Positions 1 to 11,071 of a stretch of DNA of 64,000 nucleotides are shown piece by piece (within the stretch, counting starts at the first letter, position 1; each line of letters begins with the position of its first letter). Below the pieces are notes generated by a model that was not told where the DNA came from, did not search any database, and was given only the letters and a program-made list of their open reading frames with translations. Origin of the DNA: Amborella trichopoda (Eukaryota > Streptophyta > Magnoliopsida > Amborellales > Amborellaceae); NCBI RefSeq assembly GCF_000471905.2, contig NW_006497600.1:1662921-1726920 (forward strand), given 5' to 3'. The position numbers and the translations under genes are program-made.

Positions 1-1168
1 TTATTACAATTTATGGGATATCAATCCACAAATAAACATTTCACAACAATACTATAATCAATTGCAAAAATGTCAATTTTTTTAAATAATAAGGCAGTCA
101 TTTGCACATGAATTTTACAATGTCTAAATATTCAGAACAGTAGAAAGAAATATCACAATTTTACTAAAAGCAGAAATATCACATTTATGTCTAATAATAA
201 ACAAGAAAAATAAATAAATTTATTTTTCTAATTTACAGCATTCAAAATTTCTAACATAGATAAAATATCACAATTTTTATTAAAAAGATTATTTTTCAAG
301 ATAATGAGGTCACGTGCGCATAAAATTTATCGCGCCTAAAATTCATGATAATAAGCAGAAATAATTATTTCATTTCATTTTTAAAAAGAATGGATTATTT
401 TTTGAAACAATGGGGTCAATTACACACAAAACTTATAAAATAAAGATCCTGGACGAAAATATCACTATTTATTAAAAACGGACTATTTTTCAGGAAGACG
501 ATGTCACTTACCCACAAATATTTGAGAGGGAACTTCGATAAAATTCGGCTAGAGAGAGAGAGAGATCTCAAAATTTTCTAGGGTAGGAGTGCTCACCTCC
601 CCTATTTAAATTCTTATAACGTATTATTATATTATTTTATTACGCTCTACTTCATACCTGAAGTGTCGCGTTAAGCGTCTGTTTTTAACATACGAAAACC
701 ACGTCCGCTAAAGGACGTTGCCAGCTACAAGCAACAAGCAAAAGCAAGCAAGCAAAAGCATGCAAGCAAAAGTTAAACCAAGTAAAACTTTTTGAAAATA
801 GTGATGGTCCCCAAGGACCATCATACTCAAACAGACCATCTTTTCTCTTCTTTTCTTTTTCTTTTTTTTTTTTTTTTTTTTTTTTTTGAAATTTTTAGGA
901 TTGTTACGATATATCACAAGGGCAAATCCAATGATTCCATTTGAAGTTCTTAGGCATGTCCCTAAGACAGCATATATCTCGTGAATCTCATTAAAAGGCC
1001 AATAGCTTTCAATGCCTCCAAGCCCATAAACTCTTCTATCAATATTTTTGGAGAAAATCGCATATTCTTTACGGAATTATGATCAAGACCACACCTAAAA
1101 GATTTTAAGGACACGTAAGCTAAAATTGAATCCAATATAAAGTTTTTCCTACACAAAGATTATGGGGC
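1..1168. other. AT-rich intergenic DNA, no gene seen
   Basis: No reading frame here resembles a known protein. The short minus-strand frame near 708-917 is an artefact of a poly-T run at about 849-887, which reads as poly-lysine. There is a short GA microsatellite at about 552-565. Confidence 0.6.
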
Positions 1169-1779
1169 AAGCTTTCTATCCTTCTCCTACTATATAGAAA
1201 TTATATACTTCCTCCAATCCAGCAGTCCAAACTGAATAAACAGCTAAGAAGGACTCAATTACAATGTCACTCCTTTATATTATTTTATTTTTAGTTTTTT
1301 TCTACAAAACATTTTGATGCCAAAACTCGGGTGTCCGGCCGTTAGATCTGAATAAACGGCTAAGAAGAACCCAACTACAATGTGACGCCTTTATACTGTT
1401 TTATTTTTAGTTTTTTTTCTACAAAACATTTTGACACCAAAATTCGGGCTTCCACTCCTCTGAAACTGATACTTGCAAAAATATAGAAAAATATTTTTGA
1501 TAAAATAAAATGCCTAAAATACCTTGAAACTTTCAATGGTATTTTGGTTATTTTACTTTTTGGGAATACCTTTTGTATATTTGTTTAAGTGTGTCCCATT
1601 GAGGTGATCACACATACTAATTTCATATTCCTATGATTTGTAATAAAAAATAAAAATAAAATGCTTTGAGGCATCAGTTCTAGACCAAACAATCAGTGGC
1701 TCACTTGATCTAAATTAAACGGCCAGATGGAGATAAATATATAACTTCTATACAATACGAAAAGTATAGAAACCTTTCC
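1169..1779. mobile_element. MITE, family A (copy 1)
   Basis: The left end reads AAGCTTTCTAT and the right end ends ATAGAAACCTTTCC, which are inverted relatives of each other. The same ends and interior recur at 3945-4475 (opposite orientation) and 35726-36282. Within this copy a segment of about 116 bp is tandemly duplicated (about 1222-1337 and 1338-1453), each unit carrying the same ACAATGTSAC and TTTTATTTTTAG stretches. There is no coding capacity. The superfamily is not assigned because no clear target duplication was found. Confidence 0.7.
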
Positions 1780-3944
1780 TTAGTCTCTAGCTTGTGTTGA
1801 AATTCAAAATTTGTCACAAGGGAGTCCCTGCCAAATGTTCAGATATTAGCAAAAATCCACAAGAAAAAGAAACTAGAAAACCTGCCTTACCTCTTCGAGT
1901 GATGCCTCTCAAGATTCAACATTTCCTATTCACATGCTTAGCAAAAATAAATAAAAATAAGATTTCCTTAAGGCTAAAAACTTAGGTTTTAAAATTCTTG
2001 GAAGCACATCCTTCAAATTACAGATATATATATTAGGGAAACTCGTAAAAAAATTACAAGAGAAAAAGGTTAATTAACCAAGTAAAAATATCGATGATCA
2101 CTCATCACGTAAAAGTCTCTCTTATCACGCAAAACTCACTATCTCCCTCTCTCCCCAAAAGTCTCAATCTCTTGAATTCTCTCTCTCCTTATTACTATGG
2201 TCCACATTGTACCTTTAGACCTTCTTAAATTATTTGTTGAGAATGCATCTCTCCCTCTCCCCCTTGTTAAATATTGTATTAATTGAAGTTGTAATGGTTA
2301 TAATTGGATTCGTATAATCAAGCCCAAATAGTTGGAAAAAAAACTTAAACATCACCCTCTCTCTATCTCTATCTCTCTCCCCATTAGACTTACCTTCCCC
2401 TTTTGCCCTTTGATATATGCTTTTGATATGTGGGTCTCCCCTCCTCTACTTATTGATCTCTACTTTTCTATTTTGTCTGTGTCCAATGAGATCTTCCCTT
2501 TGGACGGATATCTCGGGCATTTAATGAACATATTTTTATTTTTCTCAATTTTATGTGGGTGTAGGGACCCTAGGGAGACAAGAAACTAACCATTACGCCA
2601 CTTTTTTAAAGAAGATTTTCCAAATAATAAAAATCATAATAAAGTCCCAAAAATACTAAAAAATATAAGCCTCTCTCTCTCTCTTGTTATTATTATAACA
2701 GAGGGCTAGAAACGAATTGGACCTGGGCCGGGCCAAGATTGTCTCGGCTTAGCTTGGATCCTTTGAGGCTCACCCCAGGATTGGCCTAACTAAAGGGCTT
2801 TGGTTCAGGCCAACCAGGAGCCCTTGGCTAGGTTTTTAGTTGAGACTAATGAAAAATCGAATAGGAAATTCAAAAGTTAACTAGGGTCGGGCCGACCATG
2901 ACCCCTAGCTTGGGTTTGGGCCAAAATTTGTGGCCTAATCCACACCTAGCTCGGCTGATCCACCAAGCCCCTTACCAGCTTTGCCATAGAGTTGGAATTG
3001 TCTAATGCAGTATTCCGAAACCTAGACTGATGGGGTGGATCATACATGCCACAGACCTTTGTCGAATTGCTTAATCAAATATCCAAATCGATCAGAACCG
3101 GCGATCGAAAAAATAAAAATAACTGTTTATTTGGTAAGGATTTAGAGGGCACTAAAAACAATAACAGACATCAACGTGGTGATTTTTGGAAGAACTGGGC
3201 CAAGGCCGGTCCAATTCTAATCTGGATAGATGATTTTCAATCCAAATCGACAAAAACAGGCCAAACACGAGAATCAAATAAATATTTTATTTAATTATTA
3301 TGTGAATTTTAGTCGGTGTGGTATTAAACTATGAAGAAAGTTGTACATGAAAAGAAGAGAAAAAAAGGTTTTGTGTTGACCACTTAAAAGGAAATGATCA
3401 TTGAGAATTGAAAGAAGGAATTAAAAAGGGTAGTGAATGGAGGTATTGTTGTTTGTGTATTTAATTTTTATTTCGATTAAATGAATCGGTGTTCCAAGGC
3501 ATCCGTGCGTTCGCGGGCATGCCAACTCAGGACCATTGTGTCGTTTTGTGCATCACTCGTCTTCTTTCAGGTTTTCTATTCCTAGAGAGAGAGAGAGGAC
3601 ATGCAATAGAGAGAGAGAGATGCTAAAGAACCGAAAACTTGAGTTGAAATGTCACCAAGAAATGAAATCATTGCTTAAATTGTCCTAGAGAGAGAGAGAG
3701 ATGGCAAGCCAAACATGGTGTTTGAAAGGTCACTAAACTAAGAGAGAGAGAGAAAAGAAAAAGCTTGAGTTAAAATGTCCTTAAGAAAGAGAGAGAGATG
3801 GCTAGCCAAACCTTGAACTAAAACGCCCTTGCGAGAGAAAGTGAGTGCCGGGTAGATGTCATTTTCATCAAAGTATTTTTTTAATTATTTGGAGTTGGCT
3901 ACATGGATATATTCATTTGTTTTTTAAAACAAAGCAATTGAACA
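1780..3944. other. Intergenic DNA with CT/GA microsatellites and a GGCC-rich patch
   Basis: No gene is recognised. CT-rich stretches lie at about 2110-2480. At about 2700-3010 the composition changes abruptly to GGCC/GGGCT-rich sequence, resembling the patches at 8270-8720, 18300-18370 and 58437-58729. Several GAGAGA runs lie at 3583-3800. Confidence 0.5.
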
Positions 3945-4475
3945 AGAGAAATGTTTCTATACTTCATCTAAAAGTTTATATACTTCTCCTACAGCTTAGA
4001 AGATCTATGTTTCTCTTACCATCCAACCGTCCAATTTTGATCAAGATAGCCGCTCACTTTTTTATCTTAGATCTGACATCTCAAAGTATTTTATTTTTAA
4101 CTTTTATACAAATTGTATGAATATGAAATTTGATACGTGTCATCTTCTCATTGGATCGCACCTATAAAAAACTATTAAAAATAATTTTTCGATAAATATA
4201 ATGGCCAAAATACCCCTAAAATATTTCAGGGGTATTTTGGTCATTTTATTTTATTAGCAAAAAAGTTTTATATTTTTAGCTAGTGCGAGTTTAATAGAGG
4301 ATTGGACGCACAAATTTTGGTGTTAAAATAGTTTATAGAAAAAAAATTAAAAATAATAAAGTGTAGAAATATGACATTGTGATTGGGGCAATCTTAACCC
4401 TCCATTCACAGAATGGACACTTAGATAAGGGGAAGTATATAAGTTTTATGTTGTAGGGGAAACATAGAAAGCTTG
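3945..4475. mobile_element. MITE, family A (copy 2, inverted)
   Basis: The ends are AAATGTTTCTATAC on the left and CATAGAAAGCTTG on the right. Read in reverse complement, the interior matches the copy at 35726-36282, including the blocks GGACGGTTGGATGG and TTGATCAAAATTGGACGG. It is non-coding. Confidence 0.7.
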
Positions 4476-4509
4476 CTCATTAGACAAAGCGCAGTAGAAA
4501 ATGAAGGGT

Positions 4510-4900
4510 ATTGTTTGTATAAGATTACAACCTTAAATAATCAAATTAAGGCGTACCTTCATATTTTATCATAATTATAATTTGTGTGTCAAATTTTCTT
4601 AGGATAGGTTGAAAATCTATTTTTATCTTTAATTATAAAATCTTAAACTTTAAAAATGGTTCAAATCAAATAAATCTATAAACACATTAAAATTTTGAAA
4701 ACGAACGGTCTAGATAATGTGTTGCAAGATACACTAATTTTAAGACTTGAAATCATTTTTTCTTTACATATTCATCCATCTTGACATTGAGATGATCGAC
4801 TAGAGGGTTTCCGGACATCAAAACAACCTTTTATGGTGGATTTTTAGGTGCACATTAATTCTACATTTTGAGGCAGCAACTTTACATAAACTTTTTCTGA
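4510..4900. mobile_element. MITE, family B (copy 1)
   Basis: The ends are related to AAAGTTTATRTAAGGTTGC: GTTTGTATAAGATTACAACC on the left and GCAACTTTACATAAACTTTT on the right. The interior shares GGTCTAGATAATGTGTTGC with the copy at 56120-56506. It is non-coding and AT-rich. Confidence 0.7.
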
Positions 4901-4999
4901 AATGAATACCAATATTTTAAACGGTGGGGTTTGTATAGAGCCTAGGCTCAAAACAATCAAATTAGAATATGGAGAGAAGGGAGCAAATGAACAGCATGT

Positions 5000-5372
5000 T
5001 TCCCCAGGACCATAGGGTATGGAGAGATAGAGAGATTTGGCAAGCAACTTGTGATTACAATTCAATAGCACATTCAAGATTTACACTTTTAAACCCACAC
5101 ATGGGATATTGGGATCACCAAAACCAATTGGGGATAGAGAGAGAGAGAGAGATTTGGCAAGGAAACCTGGGCCTTTTTTACTTTGAGACACTTAAAAACT
5201 TGTTTATATTGTAATTTCATTAACACATTGAAACTTGAGACTTTTACACCCACAAATGGGATATGTGAGACACTTAAAAACTTGTGCTTATAATTTCATT
5301 AATACGTTGAAACTTGCTACTTTTACACCCACGAATGGGATATTGGGATCGCCAAAACCTATACATGCGTTC
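5000..5372. repeat. Degenerate tandem repeat, unit about 73-100 bp
   Basis: The block ACACTTAAAAACTTG, then TTTCATTAAYACRTTGAAAC, then TTTTACACCCACRAATGGG, recurs two to three times with drift. A related GAGAGATTTGGCAAG block repeats at 5029 and 5147. The open frames here follow from the repeat and do not look like genes. Confidence 0.6.
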
Positions 5373-5593
5373 CTCTTAATTCTCCTTTCCAAAGCTAGAT
5401 CTTCCATTTTCCGAGCCAATTTCTTCCCTCTTTCCATAAAAATTCCATTTAATTCATGAATTCTCTCTCTTCAACCAATGCTTGCTTCTAATTTGGGCCT
5501 CTGAAATGGAGATGGTATTCTGAGCATCTTGTTACATTGCAGCCATTTTTCGAGGAGGACCGACTTCTCGGAGCGGGAGGCCTTTTCCGGCCA

Positions 5594-6805
5594 TTATCCA
5601 ACAATGCTCGGCCGCTTTTTGAGCTCGTGTTCTTCGCACCGCGATTTTGAGGCGATCTCACCACCACACATGAGCTTGTTAAGTGTCCTCTCAATTTGGT
5701 ATCCTCCTCCCATCGCCACTTCTCTCTCTAAATGTGAACAATAACTCTCAAACACCTTGATTGAGACTTGCAGCTTGAATTTCATCAAGAAGAGGAAATC
5801 GACCTCTAAGGCATTCATCTCCCTTATTCTCAACCCACCCACTCTTGCAAAGTATGAATTCTTGTAATTCCTGCAAAAAACCACAATAATTATGTTTAAA
5901 AAAATGATTTACTATGACTTTCATAATTGCAAACTAAAGCTAAAAAGACCAAGAGTAGGTTTGATCCATGTTGGTACTCGCTCTCTCTCTTTCTCCAATT
6001 GTCGCTCAAAATTCATAATTTCATATGGCTTTCATCATAGGAAACTAAAGTAAAAAAGCAAAAAGCTGTTCTCTCTCTCTCCCCCACCCCTCCCCAAAAA
6101 AAAAAAAAATTTGTAGCTCAAAATTCAGAATGTCAGAGTAATTCATGAGGATATGTGCATTCTAGCCATAGTTATCAGAATTCCGGGAAATTAGCCCATA
6201 TTTAGCTCTAGTAAATACAAAATTAGGTAGATACCATAGATATGCATTTTACTGTGAGAGAGAGAGAGGACCTTACATGTCTTCAACGAATTTTGAGGCA
6301 ACCATGACAGCGGTTATCAGAATTCAGGTGAAATTAGCCCATATTTAGCTCTAGTAAATACAAAATTAGGTAGATACCATAGATATGCATTTTACAGTGA
6401 GAGAGAGAGAGGATCTTACATGTCTTCAACGAATTTTGAGGCAACCATGACAGTGGTTATAAGGAGGCGGTGAACGTTTCGGCAAGAGATTCGAAAACCA
6501 GGATGAAATTGGCAGAGGCGATCAATGTAGGCATAAGCGACCACAAACACAGATGAACTCAAACGTGTGTGCCTGAAAATTCTTTCTAAGAAGGATTGCA
6601 CAGTGATTTCTAAACCATGCTGAGAATCGAACGATCGGAATCCGGCAATTAGGCTTGAATTTGAGGAAACTTGAATCCTTTGAGTCCTTGCCATGGCCCT
6701 TTCAAGCAGAGAGGCAAGAACTGAGATAACTAGTGGGGTGGATCCATCTTCATCACTGGAGAATGTGTAGATATCTGTGAGAAGTTTGTGACAGGAAAGA
6801 GACAT
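5594..6805 (-). CDS. CYCU1-1: U/P-type cyclin (CYCU1-1-like), two exons
   Basis: This gene encodes a plant U-type (P-type) cyclin of about 220 residues, a family that binds A-type cyclin-dependent kinases and is linked to phosphate and growth signalling. Exon 1 is 6420-6805 and exon 2 is 5594-5870. The donor is AT|GTAAGAT, the acceptor is TGCAG|GAATTAC, and the junction rebuilds an ATG codon (Met129). Visible landmarks are TPLVISVLASLLER (23-36), SFLERIF, VFVVAYAYIDR, NVHRLLITTVMVASKFVED (110-128), NYKNSYFARVGG after the junction, then LEVDFLF and FESYCSHLEREV near the end of the cyclin box. The wording at the junction and the GGGYQIE block fit the CYCU1-1 branch better than CYCU4. The length is normal for the family and the frame is intact. 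The exon-1 end and donor are tandemly duplicated inside the intron (see 6171-6455). Family assignment is from remembered motifs, without an alignment. Confidence 0.93.
5871..6419 (-). other. Intron of the cyclin gene
   Basis: This is a 549-bp phase-2 intron with GT-AG ends. It contains CT/GA runs (about 5980-5993, 6072-6083, 6256-6269) and the downstream copy of the duplicated exon-1/donor segment. If the intron is retained, translation stops at once because the codon after Met129 is TAA. Confidence 0.85.
6171..6455. repeat. Tandem duplication (2 x about 142 bp) across the cyclin exon-1/intron boundary
   Basis: The units begin GTTATCAGAATTC at 6171 and 6313 and end just before a third GTTAT at 6456. 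Each unit carries the last ~35 coding bases of exon 1, the splice donor, a GAGAGAGA run and about 90 bp of intron. The units differ at only a few bases, for example GTAAGATCC in the used donor and GTAAGGTCC in the second donor. Confidence 0.92.
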
Positions 6806-7250
6806 TGTTTTAGAGAGAGAGAGAGAGAGAGAGGAGGGAGTATTGGTTGTGCTTTAGGAAGATGAAGGGGTGAGATTATGAGAGGAAAATGGGAGGAGTT
6901 TCCAATGTAATGGGGGAATTCTTTGGCCTTTGGTGTTTGGAAGGATTTTACATGAAGAAAGTTGTAAGATGGTGCTCCCTTATGTGTGTGTGAGAGAGAG
7001 AAACAAGAGAATTTGGTTTTTAGAGAGAGAGAGGGAGAGATGAGGAGAGTTTGGTGGTGGGCTTTGGTGCTCTTGGAGGAGGATTTTATAGGGAAAGGAA
7101 AGTTGGGGTCATGACAAAAGTAGGATGGTGCACCTTTTGAGAGAGAGAAGAGAGAAAGGAGAGAGAGAGAGAAGAGAGTGAAAGGAGAGAGAGAAGAGCG
7201 AGAGCGGAGAGAGAGAAGAGAGAGAAAGGAGAGAGAGATTTGAGAGGGAA
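6806..7250 (-). promoter_or_regulatory. GA/CT-rich leader and proximal promoter of the cyclin gene
   Basis: Directly upstream of the cyclin ATG lie several (GA)n runs on the plus strand, so the transcript strand is CT-rich: about 6811-6832, 6991-7000, 7021-7040 and a dense GA cluster at 7138-7250. GA/CT tracts of this kind are binding sites for plant BBR/BPC (GAGA-binding) proteins and are common in plant 5' leaders. The regulatory role here is inferred. Confidence 0.5.
7081..7093 (-). promoter_or_regulatory. Possible TATA box of the cyclin gene
   Basis: The minus strand reads CCCTATAAAATCC, a good plant TATA match, about 280 bp upstream of the start codon. It would give a leader of roughly 250 bases. 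No transcript data are available to confirm it. Confidence 0.4.
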
Positions 7251-7498
7251 AACTTAGGTATTATTATTAGGAAAGTGAGAAGTAGCACCCTTTTGAATCA
7301 CAACAAATGTAGTAGAAAAGCAAGAAGATGCGATATGTTCCACTCCAACAAAGCAATGGAAATAAAAAATTATCATATAAAACTACCATCGGTTACCAGA
7401 AAATAGCTTTAACAACCTCAATATGTTAGACGACATTGGTTCAAGCTGAGGTGCACTTCTTACTACTAGCTATTGATTGAGTCCCACTAGAGATTTTC

Positions 7499-7838
7499 TA
7501 TTCCCTCGGGAGTATGCTATGTATTTGCTATCTCGAGAGAAATTCATGTTAAGGAATATTCTTCAGACCTCAATTTTTTGGTATGTAGCCTCTAGAACTA
7601 AGAACTAGTCTCATATAGAAAAAAAAAAAACTAAATAGTATTCATTATATGTCTCAAAAAAATTAAGATCCTGAGATTGAATAAGAACGGTTTAATTTTC
7701 GATGGGAAAGATCTAAATGTTCAAGAACTTTTAATCCAAAATATTTTTCAATACTTAAATGGATCTCAAAACTCTGGATTAAAAACAATTTCTTAAGTTA
7801 CTCTTTTGCACATATGTACAGCATGCTCCTGCAGGATT
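7499..7838. mobile_element. Probable MITE, family D (copy 1)
   Basis: The ends are CTCGGGAGTATGCTATG on the left and CAGCATGCTCCTGCAGGA on the right, inverted relatives of each other. Similar ends and interior (a TTGATCC/TTGGATAAAAAC-like block, a TCTTAAGTGG-like block) occur at 35176-35480 and 54290-54530. The match is looser than in families A-C. Confidence 0.45.
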
Positions 7839-9440
7839 ATTATATGATTTGTGTGAGAGATAGACAGAGAGGGCTATGAGAGAGTGATTAGATCAAATAT
7901 CAAGGGTGTTGACACTTGGGCAGCTAGGAGAGAGATATCAAGCTTGTGTTGTGACTCTTGGGCAGCTTAGCTTTTTTTAAAAAAATAAAAACAAAATTAT
8001 TATTGTAAAAGCTGACTTCAATTAGTTGGAAATTTTTTTGAAAATAATAATGAATTGTTATCGCATAAAAAAAACACTGTAGAGAAGCAAGCGACATAGG
8101 GAATAAGGAAGGAAGGTCCGATAATATTTAAGTGCATGGTTTTATTGCCCTTTTCCTACCACGAACACTTGGTAACAACCATGAAAAGACAATACAACAC
8201 ATATGTTGGATGCAACGTCTTCCCATTAGACAGAAGAGAATCGCCGACACTCCATTTCATTGGTCCTTTGAAGGGTTTTAAGAAATGTTGATTTGGATCG
8301 GAATGGTTCGATCTGGATAAAAATCGGTAGGACTGGCCAAATCCCACGGAACCAGTATCGATCTAGCTCGATTATCTAAAGGATAAACAGATCCCAACTT
8401 CGAAAACTAAATTTGGCCCGAGGCCTAAGCCCATTGCTGAAATCTAGGCTTGGTTAGGCCAAGCCCAACCTGGCCTACACTTATTTATGTTTTTCAATTT
8501 ATGTTTAATTTTATGGAAAAATTAAATTCTACACACATACATACACATATATACATAAAACTAGGCCCAAGACCAGTCCAACCAAATTTTCAAATCCTCA
8601 AGGATATAATTTGAGTCACGCCCAAGCCACGAGTAATTTTTTATGTGCCCAAGCCTAGCCCGGGCCCAATCAAAAACTTCAAGCATGGATCGAACCAGCT
8701 TGGTTTAGACCGGCCCATAAACAGCCCCAATCTAAAGAGAGCATGCTCCTCTCTTAATAATATATATCTGATTGTTTTCTCTCTCTACATCTATCGCAGT
8801 CTAGAGAGAGAACGAGAGCACCTCTCTCTCTCTCTAGAACTCTCTACAATCCACCATCACTCTCTCTCTCTCTCACCTATGAAGGTTGGTGCCTTGGTGG
8901 GGAACATCGTACAAGCTGCGTGCGGTGCACGAGAGATTCCTTAAATGAGAGAGATTTATTTATTGGATTTTAATAGATTTTTCCAATTAATAAGATTTTT
9001 TTTTTTGTCGATTCATGTAGATGGTCAGGAGAGGAAAACCACGAGCATCGTCAGGGGTTTTTTTCGTAATCAAACATTTTACACGGTGGCACCGACAGTT
9101 TTTTGCTGTGGGGATAAGGGTATAATTGCCATTTTTACAAATAAAGCACGTTTTTAGCTATATCGGACGGCTGGATGAGATGTGGCATACATGAATTCCG
9201 TATACCTAGAGGCATATAGAAAGTTCTCCCAAAAAATTAAGCCAAGCAAGGCAGGATTTTGTGAGCTATTGCAATTTGGATAGTTTGTTGATGGTTAATG
9301 GGGAGGCATATGATCGAGATTGTAAAGGTTTTCGGCACCAAAACATTTTTTAGCAAGATTTTAAGGTAGCTTTATTTTGATTAGTGGACACCTTATACAC
9401 ATCTTTTTTTTTTTTTAACGGTGTGGGCACATTAATCGAT
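7839..9440. other. Intergenic DNA with a GGCC-rich patch
   Basis: No gene is recognised. A patch at about 8270-8720 is rich in GGCCCA/AGGCCCAAGCC words, like 58437-58729 but without clear ends. CT-repeat clusters lie at about 8778-8870. A segment at about 9150-9230 (CGGACGGCTGGATG followed by ATATAGAAAG) looks like a worn end of a family A MITE. Confidence 0.45.
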
Positions 9441-9606
9441 TCAATGGTAATTGTTGAGTCCATTTGTGACTCGCTCCACACCATTCCTAAGCCGGTACAT
9501 GATTTTCCACGCATATGCGTTATTTGAAATCAGATGATCATGTACCAGTTTGGTAATGGCCAGGAGCAAGTCACCCGAATCTCTAATTAACTCAAATTCC
9601 CATTGA
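9441..9606. mobile_element. Fold-back MITE (hairpin) 1
   Basis: The left arm starts TCAATGGTAATTG and continues GTGACTCGCTCC and CGGTACATGAT. The right arm is its reverse complement with mismatches: ATCATGTACCAG, GGAGCAAGTCAC, then AATTCCCATTGA. The inner arms are about 39 bp each, separated by about 30 bp, and weaker pairing extends outward on both sides. The transcript would form a long imperfect hairpin. Confidence 0.75.
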
Positions 9607-9634
9607 GCCACCCTGTTGAAGAAAGAGCAACGAT

Positions 9635-9813
9635 CCTATGAGATCCTCCCACACCCGTGTGTAGGATCCCAAAAGATCACCAATAAATTTGATACAGTTC
9701 TCTAGAAAAATCAAGTCCCACACCTATCTAATAATTTTTCTAAATATCTGTATCAAATTTAATAGCGATCTTTTTAGAATCCTACACGCATGAATGTGGA
9801 AAGGTCTCATAGG
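9635..9813. mobile_element. Fold-back MITE (hairpin) 2
   Basis: The left arm runs CCTATGAGATCCTCC, then GTGTGTAGGATCC, then AATTTGATACAG. The right arm is its inverse: CTGTATCAAATTTAAT, then AGAATCCTACACG, then GGTCTCATAGG. Arms of about 60 bp surround a loop of about 60 bp. It begins only about 30 bp after fold-back 1 and is a different family. Confidence 0.8.
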
Positions 9814-10288
9814 TTCATTAAAAAAACAAGACTGCCAAAATTTAAAAAAGATCCTTTGCTGCCGTAGTGAAAAGATCGTTTATGGATATACAGTTGCATG
9901 GACAAACAGGACAAACAGCTGTGGGGCCCAAATTTGGGGTACATAATGGCACCAATTAAAGAAATAAGCCTCAAATTGATGAAAACCCCCAACAAGGCCG
10001 AAATCATCGGACTAGGAGCAATTCCCCAAGACACAGGCATCACTAGACTTTTGTGCGAAAACCGACCGCCGTTGAGTTCAATACAAAGCGATTCCAAGCA
10101 AACCCGGTGATTTTCCAATCACTAGTATGAAAAACAACTATGTAATACATCCAGTTAAACCAAACACGGACCACGTCATAGAGATACGTCTTTTAAAAAC
10201 AAAGACAAGAAAATGGTCGACTGCGCTGATGCATCTAAGAGATAACAGAGATCCATTGTTACAAATTGGGCTTAAATTTTGTGCATTG
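9814..10288. other. Intergenic DNA, no gene recognised
   Basis: Open frames exist on both strands (about 100 codons on the minus strand at 9807-10118), but neither shows a recognisable domain. A CAGCTGTGGGGCCCAAATTT block could belong to a further transposon. Nothing firm can be said. Confidence 0.4.
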
Positions 10289-10421
10289 CTCTCTCTCTCT
10301 CTCTNNNNNNNNNNNNNNNNNNNNAGTAAGGTACGGTACGTCGCGCGTCGATGCATACTAAGTAAGAAGTAACAAGAGATACCTACTTAGTTACTAATTA
10401 GGTACGTTAATTTAGTTGTCT

Positions 10422-10470
<49 letters not shown>
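10289..10470. repeat. (CT)n microsatellites around an assembly gap
   Basis: A CT run at 10289-10304 enters 20 Ns (10305-10324). A second run of pure CT occupies about 10424-10470. The true length of the first run and the gap is unknown. Confidence 0.95.
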
Positions 10471-10473
<3 letters not shown>

Positions 10474-10803
10474 AGAAGTGTCACCTACCAGTAGACACAA
10501 AACACTAGTGGGTAGCAGGATCAAATCTCAAAAAAGAAAAAAGCCAATCTCACAAACATGATAAAAATCAGAACATGAGGGAGAAACCATGAACCCAAGA
10601 AAGATGTAAAGAAACGAAATGATATTGTAAACAAAGCCAAAATGGGGACATTAGGGCTAGAACAACATATATCAGAACACAAATTAATATAACAAGGAGC
10701 AATGAAGGTTGATCTAAATTCTAAAACCCTTTGGAAAGGGGAATCCATTAAATTGGCCCACTAAAAACTATCAAGTTTTGGATACACATTTTCAAGAGAG
10801 CAT

Positions 10804-11071
10804 TCAGGCCCTCTTGAAGAACTTGCCACCTTTCGTTCCCATACCCGTCCCTAAAAGAGAGTTGGAGAGTACTGATTTGGTGTCTGGCCTCCATTTTAGT
10901 TCTTTGAGGAGAGAGAAAAGACTAGCCAGAGCAGGGGTTACCTCGCTGTCCTTTATATTGTTACAGGAGATGACTCGGAGTCTTTGAAGCTCCTTCCACA
11001 TGAGAACAACTGATTCCAGGCCGCCTGTTGTGAGTAGAGAGCAGCCTTCTAGTGAGAGAAACTTCACCCTC
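10804..11071 (-). CDS. F-box/LRR protein, last exon (exon 2)
   Basis: This exon encodes the C-terminal ~89 residues of the F-box/LRR protein whose first exon is at 30998-32187. The acceptor is TTCACAG|GAGGGTG. Exon 1 ends with AG and this exon begins with G, so the junction codon is AGG (Arg), followed by [20 protein letters not shown]. Further visible blocks are [20 protein letters not shown] and [11 protein letters not shown], then [15 protein letters not shown] and a stop. This matches the C-terminal end I know for plant RNI-like F-box proteins of the At5g51370/At5g51380 type, which end in a G-GSKFFKKR-like tail. The exon has no start codon of its own that would give a complete protein and is open across its whole length. 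Confidence 0.9.

Noticed and set aside
708..917. Minus-strand frame with poly-lysine and hydrophobic tail
   Set aside because: Arises from a T run; no other support.
9807..10118. Minus-strand frame of 103 codons
   Set aside because: No recognisable domain and an equally open plus-strand frame; could be transposon sequence.
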